Of a stretch of DNA of 64,000 nucleotides, positions 11,515 to 23,273 are shown one piece after another. The stretch spans positions 248,001-312,000 of the forward strand of contig NC_049563.1 in the NCBI RefSeq assembly GCF_013368755.1, written 5' to 3'. The notes under the pieces were generated by a model that worked only from the letters and a program-made list of their open reading frames with translations, made no database searches and had not been told where the DNA came from. The DNA comes from Talaromyces rugulosus (Eukaryota > Ascomycota > Eurotiomycetes > Eurotiales > Trichocomaceae). Positions within the stretch are counted from its first letter, which is position 1; the number at the start of each line of letters is the position of its first letter. The position numbers and the translations under genes are program-made.

Positions 11515-11924
11515 ATGGCCCCGCGAGAAGTGGAATGGAGCGCATACCATGGTATGTCTATGAATAGCAGGTTACATGTATGTTCGCGTATCATCAACAG
11601 CCTTCGTCCACAGCCGAAACTACAATAGTAACCATAAATAACTAGGCCGTAAAGGAATAATTAATTCTGTGGCATATGAATAACAACTATCGCTTTCTTC
11701 CAGACATGACCATGTACGTACAAACCCCGACCACATGTACGTACAAGGTAAAAATGCCACATCGTGATTTCATACTACAAAACTCTATCCAAATGGGGCT
11801 CAAACTTCGCATCTGGCGCACATTAATAAACACCGGCACTTCTTTAAACCGTGTAAAATTCTGTCCCAAATTGATTCAACTTAGGATTCTGATTTTCTTG
11901 GCGCTTTTAAATGCGCGTATCTAA
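11515..11924 (+). pseudogene. Possible relic starting with a Clr5-like N-terminus
   Basis: ATG in a good context (CACCATGG) opens MAPREVEWSAYH, which resembles the start of fungal Clr5-domain proteins, followed at once by a GTATGT donor. An acceptor at about 11702 (TTCCAG) would continue as DMTMYVQT..., running open to a stop at 11922-11924. The continuation contains MGLKLRIW, weakly like the 'QMxLKLWxF' end of the Clr5 domain, but the middle does not match. Either the gene has decayed or this is a chance start. The total product would be under 95 residues against several hundred normally. Confidence 0.3.
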
Positions 11925-12434
11925 GCGAATCCTAATTAACTTGGCAGTCGGTATAATGTAATTAATCTTGCGAAATGACACGAGGGGATCGACATGCTAA
12001 TCAACCGTCCGTTGGAAAATGCAACCAATTATGACTTCTCGTACCATCGGCCTGGATATACAGAGTAAGGCCTGTTTGTTGGTGGAGATCAGGCTAAGAT
12101 GACACGGTACTAGTGGCTGATCCGAGAGCCCTTAGTACAGGGGCCAGATGACCAACAGTGTCCTGCGGCTGATGGGGAGGCTGCTAATAATAGCGCAAGA
12201 TACATGACACTTGAAACTTTTTCTGCTTGTCGGAAATGGTCCACAAGCATTTCCTGGTGTCATTTCTAACAACCTGGTCAGCATCCAACATTAGCGCTAT
12301 CCAGACCCAACGGTTTGAAAAGGGCTAACTTCCAGCATGAGTTTAGCCAACCAAGCCCGAGCGGCTTTATATCTAGGTCCATGTCCCCTTTCATGTTGGC
12401 CTGTCAGTACTTTTTGTAAAAACTAACCGACGCA
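11925..12434. other. Upstream region of the secreted-protein gene
   Basis: 510 bp. A TATA-like TTTATATCTA lies about 70 bp before the ATG at 12435. No other feature recognised. Confidence 0.45.
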
Positions 12435-14078
12435 ATGTTGACCTCCGTCGCTACCTTGGCCCTTTGCTGGCTAGCCAGCTTCCAGTCTGTCACCGCCGCA
12501 GCAGTAGGAGAGGTTTCTCAGAATGTCCGACATGGCGACCCGGAAACTGTTGACGCAGTTGGACGTGCTCTGCGTTTCGCGGGACCCGCGGGAAACAAGG
12601 GAAAGGAAATCACCTATAAGATGAACAAAACTTCGCTGGCAAAGAGCTGGAACCACTCGACTCTGTTTGCACTTGGGTCAAAGTATGGTCTCCCAACCCT
12701 TGAAGAGAAAGAAATGATTGCTCATTCGCATACCGCAGTATCGTTGATGCCGATATCTCAGTCGTTTGCGAAACCTGCTACATAAAGGGATCAGTGAACG
12801 GGCATTTGACGATCCGCGATGACTTGAACCTCACCGAGGTTGTTCATAGTGTTGCGTCGGAGGTGGAGAACGCAACCACTGCCGCCTGGGACGAGCTGAA
12901 GGAATACGTTAAGGATGTCGCAAAGGATATTATTCACTTCTCGCATATTCCCGCCTTCCCCACGCTAGATGTTGATTTTAACCTCGACAAAACCGCTGGA
13001 TTGCCCCCTATCGACGCCCGATTTGAGTTTGATAACCTCGAGTTGTACCTAGACTTCGACCTCAAGCTCGACGCTGGAACGTACTATACATTCAGATTGT
13101 TCACATCTGAAACCCCTGCTGGGTTTTCAATTCCGGGCCTGGAAGCTGGTGCTCTCTTCAAGGCGTCACTGATCCTCATGACCGAATCGGCAATTGACAT
13201 CAGCAGTGGAATTCATCTGAAGTTGGATGACGGCCTGGCGCTGGATATGGAGCTCTTCAATAAAAAGGTCTCCGGGATTAAGATGTAAGACTGCTCATCT
13301 CCTAATGGTCACTACTATAGTTGATACTGACGTTATTACCTTTTTCTCTAGGCCAGGTGCGACGTTTGAACTTCTCCCTGTCAAGATTCACGGCCACGGC
13401 TCTATTGAAGCGATACTGCAGCTTGAAGCCTCCGTGGGCTTTAATATGTACACCGAAAAAATGGCCGGTCTATTGACCGCCAGCACGGGTGTGGAAGCAG
13501 AAATCTATGCCTACGTTGCTGACTTCTACGTGAAAGTCGACGGTTCTTCAAAGAAGCACTGCGAACTAGCCGCTCAAGCCGAGTACTACTTTGGGCTCGG
13601 GGCTGCTGCCGGAGCAACTGTTGCTGTTGGTGACTATATGTGGGGTCCAGACCCTGCAACATCGACCGACATCTGGACCACAACACTACCACGCTTCTGT
13701 GCCCACACAAAAACCAAATCAGCAACAAAAACGAAAACCCACCATACTAAGACAGCGGCTGCTGAGGTCACTGCCCGGGCTGCACTGGAAGATCGTGCTC
13801 CCAAGGTAACGACAACCGTGTCCACCACGGAAGCATACACCGTCGTCAATTGCCTCAAGAAGGGAGTGGTGAACTGCCCTGTTAACATGCAGAACACGAC
13901 TTCGGTCGAACACACCCTTACAACTGTTCTCACATTGCCTTCTGGAATGGATGCTACGTACCCAGCCAATACACATGCATCTGTCACTAGTGTGATTCCA
14001 TTTGGTACAAATCATCACAAGATCGCAGCCACCACTGGGTCCCCCAAACCACATGCACCAAGGAAGACCTCGGTGTGA
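12435..14078 (+). CDS. Secreted fungal protein, function unknown
   Basis: Predicted exons 12435-12682, 12739-13284 and 13352-14078; 1521 nt, 506 residues. The N-terminus is a clear signal peptide (MLTSVATLALCWLASFQSVT followed by AAA). After splicing the chain reads SNIVDADISVVCETCYIKGS near residue 82, with a CxxC pair, then a long beta-rich body with alternating hydrophobic/acidic residues (DVDFNLDKT, LELYLDFDLKLDAGTYY, IHLKLDDGLALDME, GHGSIEAILQLEASVGF). The C-terminal third is rich in Thr, Lys and Ser (TKTKSATKTKTHHTKT, TTVSTTEAYTVVNC). There is no hydrophobic GPI-type tail. The layout resembles a family of large ascomycete secreted or cell-surface proteins, but I cannot name a domain with certainty. 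Export through the ER is well supported; role unknown. Confidence 0.82.
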
Positions 14079-14504
14079 GCATCAACGTGACTGATACCAA
14101 CATTTGCATCTTCTTCTTGTATTTATTTTTCTTCCTCTTCTTTCATTGGGATTTTAGTGACTCACACCCAACTTTTCTTGAGACATCCTCTTGTATTTTA
14201 TAAAATTAGACATTTCATTTCTTTCCCATTCAATGTTGTAATACTCAATCTTGATTATAATGTTTCTCATAGTATTTACTGGTTGTAGAAAAAACAAGTG
14301 GACGTATTACGGTTTCAGATAGAGATGACATTACAATTAAAATGCTTGGATAATCTGTAACAATATCTTATGATTACTCAATTAAAATAGTAGCAAAAAT
14401 CCACACAACCAGCCAACAATTTTTCAACCTCTGAATAACATAATATATCGTAGTACAATGCCCAGGCATTCAAATTAATAAGTGATTTCCAAGTATGAAT
14501 AAAA
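14079..14504. other. Intergenic between converging genes
   Basis: 426 bp, AT-rich, with a T-rich tract near 14115-14215 fitting the 3' end of the secreted-protein gene. Confidence 0.5.
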
Positions 14505-17358
14505 TCAAAGAACTGCATATTCCTGCATATCGATGTCAGAAAGATCGAGATGGCCATCAAAAACCCCCGGTGGAAACATCGAATCCCATAGTTCCTATGT
14601 GTAAAATTAGCAGTAATAAATGCAGTGACAGGAAACTGGCATGGATTGAGAAGAGAGCAAGGGGAAGGTAATATTTACCCAATTAATGTCTAGCATTTCC
14701 TGGTTATCCCCATCACCGCTGGTTTGAGGAGTGTACGTCGACATGGAAGCACTCTGGGAACCCATTGCACTCGGGTGCAAACTCGGATTTAAGTGAGTAG
14801 AATCAAGCAGAGGGTTGTAAAGGTCACCACAATTCGTAGTAATTCCAAATAGACCCTCTTCTGTAGCAGGGACCAAGGGCGCTTGTGGCAGTTTTTCGGT
14901 ATCGGTTGGATTTTGTTGTTCTAAAAGGATCTCTTGGCCATATGAAGTCGGTCTTATAGCATTTCCTCTAGAAATCGAGTCAAATATAGTGGAATTTTGC
15001 TCCACTGGTGGCCGTTCATAGGCATAATTCAGAGGTAGAGTAGGATCAGAGTCGTCACCAGCCTTTCTAGGGGAAATGATAATCATGGACTCCGTTATTG
15101 AGACAGGCAATCTCAAACCTCTCTGACTGCGATATTCCTGCATGCCTTCTGTAATAATACCCAGGAGGTACCGCCCTTTTGTTTCTCTTTGGGCGAGGAT
15201 TTCATGATACTTTGGTTGGGTTTCTAAGGTAGGCAGGTCCTTCAAACTGGCCAATGGACCGGCAAAGATAAAGTCAAGACATTGCCAGATTCGATCTGCA
15301 TGTTTGCGCAGCGGAAAAGTGAAGACTTCAAACAGCAACAAAAGTGCCGTGTGGTACCGCTGATAGGCAGGGCAGTACCATGCCCACTGATGTAAATCGG
15401 ATGCAGTTTCCAGTTCAACTGCAGCTTCAAGCGCTTCAGTGCCCTTTATTAAGACAATTTGACGCAAACGGTCTGGAATACTGTAGGTAACACTATTCAT
15501 GTACCGATGCAGGAGTGTAAGGTAGAGGAGACTGGTGAAAAGTTTCATTACCAGGCGGGCGGCATTCTGTAGAGGCTGCTGGGGTTCCTCGTTTAGGGCT
15601 GCATCGTATTTTCGATGAATTTCCTTATTGAATCTTTCCACCCGAGAGACGGCTTCCGTAAGACTCAACTTCTTAAGGTCGACCCGTTTACACAGTAGTA
15701 GACAAGAACGTTGCATTTCCTGGCATTCAAATCTGATCGCCGAGAATACCAAGTCGTTCCACCTTGTCACCGGTCCAGAAACCATAGAAGGCGGAGAAGC
15801 ATGGAGGTTGCTATCGAGAGGGAGTTTGCACGAATAGCCGGTCGACTGGATGAAGGGCCGTGGTCCTTGGACGTCGCTTGTTTTCAAATCCAAGTAGCAG
15901 ATTTGATACCATATCAATCGTCGCACCTGGCAATCCACTGGGGAGAAATCATATTCAGCAGGGTCTCGATGATAACCCATGCATTCGGCCAACCGAATGG
16001 CCATACCGACCAACGCAGAATGAGCACGAGATATTTCAACGCATGCCGGGAGCTGTGACTTGCCATTAGCTTCGAAGAGACGCATGTTTAGAATTGACTA
16101 GGAAGGCAAAGTATAGGTCTCACCAAGTATGTAACTAAAGCTTGGAGAACCTCTATCTTGTTTGATCTCAGCAGGTTACTCTTACTAAGTGCCAGCTCGG
16201 TGCCAAGTTGCAGACAGTTGCTCATCTCCTGTTTAGAGGTATGAAACCGTGTAACGGCATCATCGGCAGACATGCTAATAACCGAAGCGAGCAAGACTGA
16301 AAATACAATTGCCCCGAGTGAGGCAGGTATGTGCTCTCTACCATCCATCAATTCCCAGAGGGTCTCGTAACGTAGCGCGAAACTTGGTCTATGCAAGGTC
16401 CTTGCTACTGGATGAACAGACACCCAGTAGTGATTTAGAAGTGCATCAGAAACGGCTCTTGGAGGAAGTAATGTGGTCCATTCGTCATTGGATGGCCCTG
16501 CGCCAAATATTATAGCCATGGACGGCACAAAAGTGAGTTCGGGGGTGCTGCGACTCGACGAAGCATCTCCTTTAGGTTGGTTTTTTGAGACATTTGCAGC
16601 AGCAGTACTTCTAAAAGGCTGGCTATGGAGCGATTGGCCGAGCTGGGAATCCATCATCAATAGCTACTCAACCAGGCGGCAATGTCTACCCTTACCTCGT
16701 CTGCGATTCTTGGACGGAATAATCCCCCAACCCTCTCCCCGAGTCTCATTCGACCAAAGGAAAATCCAAGATCGTCGAGCTCATCTCTTTCGTCTCCGGC
16801 ATAAGCCGCATCTGGAATGGCTAGAGGCGTCGGTTCAAGAAAATCCTCGCCATCGGAATCGCGACTATCATCGTCGAGCTCATCTTCGATGGCTACAATG
16901 GGGGTTTTGGAGTTTTGCAAAAGCTGGTCTCGCTTGTATTGCTTTCTCTGTGCGGTTTCTTTGTTACTAGTTCCTACCAAAACCTGGTCCAACGAATCCC
17001 TGGCATCTTTCATCTGGGTAATCTTCCGACGAATATGAGAATCGTCGGCAGCCGTTGACATATAAACACACTGCCGACCATGAGATTTGCAATTGAGACA
17101 GACTTCCTGGGGGTTAGTTTTAGTATATATCATTCCTATTCCAGGGATAGACGAAGTTGTACTTACCCCCTTGTCGCACTTCAGCTTGCGCCGTCTACAT
17201 TCCAAGCATGAAGTGATCACTCTGTGCCGTCGCCGCCTATCACGAGGCTTTGTCGCAGGCATGGACTTGCCATCATCTATGTAAGAGATGCTTGCTCCCA
17301 GAGAGGAGGCTCTGGAGCCTATTCCACTGCCATCTGCAAATTGTGTCCTCTCGGCCAT
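14505..17358 (-). CDS. Zn2Cys6 fungal-specific transcription factor
   Basis: Predicted exons 17167-17358, 16696-17106, 16124-16642, 14679-16058 and 14505-14594; 2592 nt, 863 residues. The zinc cluster spans the first intron: CLECRRRKLKC plus DKGEVCLNCKSHGRQC gives C-x2-C-x6-C-x5-C-x2-C-x6-C at about residues 52-80, preceded by a basic RDRRRRHR. A fungal_trans (PF04082-type) middle region follows: HYWVSVHPVARTLHRPSF, KIEVLQALVTYL, HSALVGMAIRLAECMGYHRD and VRRLIWYQICYLDLKTSDVQ. The end of the exon-3 intron is uncertain: I use the AAG acceptor at 16059 (65-bp intron), since the nearer CTAG would give only 26 bp. The last exon is short and acidic (DGHLDLSDIDMQEYAVL), typical of an activation tail. 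Target genes unknown. Confidence 0.88.
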
Positions 17359-18201
17359 CCTTCCCCTCTTCTGACTCGTGTTTTCGAAATGAAGACCCGG
17401 TGATGAGAGCGATGAGAATTGGGATCAATCGCCCTTTATACACCAGCTGCTATATGCTATTAAGCTAGCAACCAGCCCACCCTGTGTCAGGATCAGGTAC
17501 GACAGAACAAAAGTCGAAGCCAGCTGAAAACAACTTGATCGCATCTCGAACCTCCATCAGCTGCCAAGACGCGTTTTCATCTGGCTTCAGCGCTAGCCCG
17601 AAACAGTGGCCTTGACTTTTCTCCGTGCACCAATCACAGCATGGCATCAGCATATACTTCAACCGTTTCTTGCATGAGTCTAATAATAGCTAAAGCCTCG
17701 CTGCAAAGAAAACCACCCGAATTGTACCAGACTATGTCAAAGTTTGGACATATTTGTCTAGCTTTTCACTCTTCCCACTTCGATAACCAATGCGAAGCAG
17801 GTTCTAGTTCGATTTACCACAGCTATCAAGGTATTTTCCCCTTATCTTGTTGATGTTTAAAATGCATTTATAAGAGCTATATCAATATAAAACGACTTGT
17901 GAACAGATAATACTACTTAATTGCTTCATAAAGAAACTAGAAATAGATCTGCGTTGACAGGTGATAGGGATGATGAATGTGTGTGTCACTGTAATGGTTA
18001 TTGCAGGCCCCATTCCCAATATTAGTTGCGAGTTATAGGGAAATGAATTCGTGATCACATCAATTCAACAAACTCCAAGAAATGCATTATTCTCAACCGC
18101 GTGTGTTTTGCCGCAGAGTTTCAAAGTCGCACGCCACATGTTCAACCATTCAGTCACTGTATTGAGCAGAAACGCTTTATTTCGTTGATCACGCGTTCAA
18201 G
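17359..18201. other. Intergenic, nothing firm
   Basis: 843 bp upstream of the Zn2Cys6 gene. Short open frames only; no domain recognised. Confidence 0.5.
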
Positions 18202-18645
18202 TTATTCGTCCTCCAGAAGGTCGCGAACTAGTTTCTCCATACAGCGATAATTTTCCAGAAGCAACAGTTTATCTGGAAAAAGTGATTCTCCATCGTATTG
18301 CGAGTCAGATGAAATTTGGAATTCCAAGCCTCTGACCAATGTCTAAACCCGAATGAATTTTAGAGCGGCGTTTTCAACATAAGAAGCAATTTCAAGGACG
18401 AGGCGTATCTTTTTGGTGTAATGGTAAATTACGCTATGAAAGCGACTTTGGATTTCTCTTAGGTCGGGTCCATCCTCATGACCAACTAGCTCCATTAGAG
18501 ACTCGTTTTTGTCTCTGGTGTTCTTCAATTTTGCTCTGTAATGATAGTCATCAGAGGTTGAGTCGACAACACTCGTTACACCTCCGGGTTACCTAGAAAG
18601 GGCTGGTTGCTGGGTGGGCGTTTCTTCTCGTTTGTCTTCTGCCAT
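18202..18645 (-). CDS. Small uncharacterised protein with an in-frame stop (possible pseudogene)
   Basis: ATG at 18643-18645; exon 1 18593-18645 splices in phase to an exon starting at 18535. The chain has a Gln/Pro-rich start (MAEDKREETPTQQPALSR) and then a charged helical segment (IQSRFHSVIYHYTKKIRLVL, EIASYVENAALKFIR). An in-frame TAG at 18343-18345 follows IRV. The same frame then continues with protein-like sequence (LVRGLEFQISSD, LLLLENYRCMEKLVRDLL) to a TAA at 18202-18204. A single Gln-to-stop transition (CAG to TAG) would explain this. An alternative intron (donor GTAATT near 18438, acceptor just before 18342) would bypass the stop but would delete the best helix. The family resembles small coiled-coil proteins of ascomycetes; function unknown. 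Confidence 0.5.
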
Positions 18646-19231
18646 GCTTTCGAAAACTGGAAGAATTTTAAACACCTGTAAGTTGTATCGGGAGCTAATG
18701 ACTCTATACGTAGTCTTTGTACATATTTTTAGGGGCGAAGAAAGGCACCAAGCTGTGGCAACCTGCGAGTCTCTGTGCTTTTTTCCAGCTATGTGGATCG
18801 GGCGACTCGAAAGTTTCTGTCACGTCAGATTTCCTCTAGATGAAAAGACTAACAAACAGACTTACTCGCTGTGTACAGTCTCAGTAATATTTTCAACTTC
18901 GCGGAGGCCGGCTTGATATCCGTGGCAGAAGGCACAGATTATATGCTGTCCAAGTATAGAGAGCTTGGAAAGTAAACAGTGTGTGATGAGTGAGAAAGAG
19001 GGTAAGACAAATGATGATGACGGGGGCAAATGGCATAAAGCAAATTTGGACCCACTTCTCTGGACACCAGATGAGACCTGAGAGTTCAATGACGAGAACG
19101 AAGAGAAGCCTATTATTTCATCTATTAAACGGTCGAAATTACATACATGCCTATTTCCAGAATACCCCTCACAAATTCCTCCAAGTCTGTCACTGATCTA
19201 TTTCAAAGTGAGGGTGCATTTCTACGCTGAT
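18646..19231. other. Intergenic
   Basis: 586 bp downstream of the RTA1-like gene. Short open frames only. Confidence 0.45.
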
Positions 19232-20299
19232 TCACTGCGGCATCAGTTTCATTTCAGCGTCCTCTCCTCTCGAGCTCTTTTCGACAGAAGAATAAAGGTT
19301 GCCAAATGAGTCGTCAAATGCACGACCGGGGTGGAAGAGAGCAAATGCAAAGACAGCCACCGAGACCATTCTATAGAAATCACAGTTAAAAAATTGAACA
19401 ACTGTCTTTAACAGAAGAACTCACCCTGACTCCAAGATAATGAATGGAGTTTCTTCTCTCTGCAGCTTATTATTCCATCCTCCCGCAAGCTCAACAACAC
19501 GATAGACGCATCGAATAAAAATCGTGATAAATGTGATAAATGCCGCGACAAGGAAGCCTTGAAATCGTCGACTCTCGCGGATATACTGAAACTCGGCCCT
19601 CTTGCGGTTGGGATAGTGCTTGACGCGCCAAATAAATTCCAAGCAGAGCACAGCAAATAATCCCAGTGTCAATATTTGAAATATCAATCCAACAAGCATC
19701 AGGTTATTTCCCATTGACAGGGTGGATTGTTTTGTGGCCGCTGAGGCTACGCCGCCTCCTGCCCCCTGGAGAGACAGGGAGATAATGTCGCAGGTGACGA
19801 AGATACGAGTATACCATACGGGACGGATGCGAGAGATTCTTTCACCGTACACAATAACACTATGGGTTCGGGTCAGTCTGCAACAGAAAGAAATGGGAAT
19901 AGAAAGAGGAGAATACATTCTTGCAAGACACAGGTATAGACCGGCTGAGTAAAAGGCTGGACCCATTGTAAGGCACACGATTTGTACGAGGAATCTTTTC
20001 AATAAAAAGTCAGTGGCCGTTCTTTTCTTTATCAAAAGAATAACTGACGTGTTGAGGTTGTAAGGGTTGCTGTGCAGAAAAGCCCGTCCAATATAACCAG
20101 CCACCTCAGAAGTCGAGCCAAGGATATAGCAAGCCAAAAAGCTCCATGTTTTAAATTTAGCCCCCAATAATATGTGAAATGCTAGGGAGGCGCCGAAAAC
20201 AGCTGAGAATATGATGCTAGCTACCAAACTTGGTGGGTAACTGAGTCCTGAGCCGTCTGCAGGACAGTTGGGTCCGACCTGTGTACAATCTGAAGACAT
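19232..20299 (-). CDS. RTA1-like multi-pass membrane protein
   Basis: Predicted exons 20049-20299, 19917-19994, 19425-19859 and 19232-19370; 903 nt, 300 residues. Family: RTA1/RTM1-like fungal proteins with seven transmembrane helices, linked in yeast to lipid translocation and resistance to 7-aminocholesterol and other toxic compounds. Family hallmarks appear in order: a long N-terminal extracellular stretch with Cys (CTQVGPNCPADG), ILGSTSEVAGYIGRAF, FLVQIVCLTMGPAFYSAGLY, ERISRIRPVWYTRIFVTCDI, SLSLQGAGGGVAS, RRFQGFLVAAFITFITIFIR and, across the last intron, EGM-like/FALFHPGRAF. The first and second introns have no stop codons in one frame, so the open frame overstates the protein. Start ATG 20297-20299 is the one nearest the family's usual N-terminus; length is standard. 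Confidence 0.92.
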
Positions 20300-23273
20300 T
20301 CTGTACCTGTGTTTGCGACTGGGATAAAAGGAGAATGGGAAGATGTAGTTGAGCTTCCAGACGTTTTCCATGCACACTCATTGTGTTCTTATACACGTCG
20401 CTACTTGCACGCCAACATTGAATATTTAAAAATTCCGCTAGCTTTCGGCTCGGCCGTTGTCAACATAAACTACATGTATACAGTCATCAAGCGCCAAACT
20501 ATGTCTGTGAGGCTGAGGATGAAGTGCCTAGGGGGCTTTACATGCCAGTCCTCTATTCGTCGATATTTGAAAAAGCTTCAAATAGCCCCATTATTAACTA
20601 CATTTAGTTTTGACTGTGCATTCTATTACGTGAAGAAACTCGTGGTCGAGCAAGGGAGCTAGTACTGTCTCGGCCGTAAGGTAAGACCACAGCAAAGCCT
20701 GTGCGGTGTTTACAGCGACTCAACGGCCGAAAGCATCAACCCTTATAATGTGCTTGGGGGCTTTCTTTTGAAAAGGGGACAAGACACACTGTGGTCAAAC
20801 TCAAAAGAAATAAAAACCGGGCTTGCCCCGTACCCATTCACGGCCGCTGTGAATATTTCAAATATTACCAGCGGAGGTGGGTTTACCATCAATTGATGGC
20901 AAAGTCTCTTACTAGTATTTTTACAACCGGCTCGCTTAGCTTCGGTTCATACATTTCTCTCCTTATCCATATTTTTGTTCACCAATACAAATTTCGCAGA
21001 TCTAGAAATGTACTGAATCGGATTTAACTACGGAGTACATCGCGCGGTATTCAACCGGAACTAATTAGTAGTTCATTGACTAAAAAGTTAAAACAGTCTA
21101 TTAAGGTTCTTCTTTATTGTTTTCGTATCATCCCCTAGTTATCTAGTTTGGCAACTCCGCGGCATTTAGTCCGTTCGGCCCTCCGACTACATTCGTCCAT
21201 CACACCTACGTTTTTACCGTAATCCCGTGTCATTTTAACTTTTATCGCTCCAAGATCCGATTATTTGACTTTAAGGAGCCCGATATACCCAAAAATTGGA
21301 GCTTTCTTTTTCTTCTCTGGCCTGGCTGATGCTCCTGATTGGTAACGAAGCTTTAATCATGCAATAATTAATCCGAGTCTTAAAAACACCATTGTATCAT
21401 TTTAAATTGACTAAGCAGAAGAGGATCAAGAGGCTGAAAGAGAAAGAAAGAAAGAGAAAGAAAAACCACGGTGAAGAACTGGAAAAAGGAAATTACCGTC
21501 TCCGAGTCTTGGCTGCATATCGGACATTGATCAGGCCGCAGGTGTACATCTCAGATTGCTTGGCAGGTATTCACTAAAATTTAGTGGCTTGGTGGGATGG
21601 TGTTGGTAAGCCTGGTGGGATGAAGGAAGTAAAAAATTCTAGTTTTTCTTCGTATAGACTTCATATATATCTTACTTATATCTCGATTTTACTCTCTAAT
21701 CTGTTTCTAAAAAGTTATTCTAAAGCCCTTTTAATCCTTTTTAGTTTAACCTTAATTCTTTTTAACCTAAACTCTAAACCCTTTCTAATCTCAGCCTAGA
21801 TCTCTCTAACCTACTCCGTACTCTAGTAACTATAGTAATAAATATATTATATACACTAAAGGTTGAGTGGGTATCTAACATTGGAATTGATTAATTTTAA
21901 TTAATTCTTTTCTGCCAACCAAGCCAGTAAGATTTTAGTGAGCACCTACTGAACGATTCGAGATATCACCCGGCATTGACGTTATCTATTCGGCCACTAT
22001 CGAATCATTCGAATGCAGACGATCTTAGTCGGCTCAATAATATGATTAGACAGAGTTGAACTTCCTTTCCCATAAAGATAACATCGGGTCAAACTGTAGC
22101 GAAGAAAAGCTTTGCCAAGATGTCTCACAGCCTCCGGTTTTGCGTGTTCTCCCGCCAAGGTCTGCGCTATCACCTCGACTCGTCTAAAGGGCATGGAATA
22201 GGACTCAGTGCATAAAGGCGGAGTATACTGAACCCTTTCCTATCCTCATGTCCCTAATAATGGTAAATTTTGGATGATAAGAGACACCAGCGGTTGATTG
22301 GTGAAGTACCCACGTCAATATGCATCTAGAGCCAATTTCTGGTTCACCCGGCATGTGCATATATGCTTAAAGTTACTGATGGCTCGTAATATTTGTTTTG
22401 TTTTCGTTCCAAGACCTCCTTCGGTCATTTAGTAAGTTGTCGGCATCACTGAGTCTATTCCCATGACACTGCAAAGTAACCATCCTCCGGAGTAAATGAT
22501 TCTATATCTCCATTGAGCCGATAACCTAAATTGCGAACTAAATGGATCCTATTTTACTTTTCACTGATCATCCCCGAAGTCTAAAACCCTAGATTCGGGG
22601 TGTTCCGTGCGCTTACGCCATCTCGTGACAGACACAAGTTGTGGCTATGCTATGCAATATCCCTGTACTTCAATGGTACACAAAACGTTACGGCTGACAT
22701 GTCAATGGAGCATTTCTATTGGTGAATTCTCACTGTTCGTGGGTCTCGCAGGCATATAACATGTGAATATTTGAAGAAGAAAAAACAACCCGATTATTTG
22801 TACGCCTATCAACAGTGCGCCACTTTACATAGAAAGCTACCGAATTGTAGAGCAATGAAAATACATGCGCATCTCGGCCATATGGCAGATCTTACATGGG
22901 GAAAATTTACCGAATAGCCAAGGGTATAACACTCCATTCTCATGCAATGAAACGTCTTGGTACTCGCGATAGTGGAAAATTACAAAACAGCCAAGGAGAT
23001 GACACGGCATCGTCATGCAATGAAACGTCTTGGTATTTGCGATAGTGGAAAATGATCGTCTTCAATCGGAGTAGATATTTGGACAACCTTTTATTTCCCT
23101 TCCTACTGAAGAAGAAAAAAAACATATAAGTTGCGTCTTTGCCCCTCCCATCAACATTATTCTTGCAAAAATCTTCTTTCCTGAGCTCCAAGGTCCATTT
23201 TTCAAAGCCCATCGTTTTATACCCAGCCTCAACCCAATATATCATTTCACCTTCCACTTAAACACTCCAGTAT
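20300..23273. other. 3-kb gene-poor region
   Basis: No coding region could be supported. It holds a purine-rich stretch with GAAA repeats (21413-21465), a very AT-rich, C-to-T-looking tract (21640-21860), two copies of TACTCCGTA in either orientation (21029-21037, 21812-21820) and the 74-bp tandem duplication listed separately. The last few hundred bases serve as upstream region of the lyase gene. Confidence 0.5.
22901..23047. repeat. Imperfect 73-74 bp tandem duplication
   Basis: Two adjacent units, 22901-22974 and 22975-23047. Each begins GAAAAT and contains the block CATGCAATGAAACGTCTTGG followed by TA(C/T)T(C/T)GCGATAGTGG. The first halves are more diverged (GAATAGCCAAGGG against AAACAGCCAAGGA). 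The repeat ends about 225 bp before the lyase start codon. Confidence 0.85.

Noticed and set aside
21392..21577. Lysine/arginine-rich 61-codon frame
   Set aside because: Arises from a GAAA/GAGA-type purine tract; low complexity.
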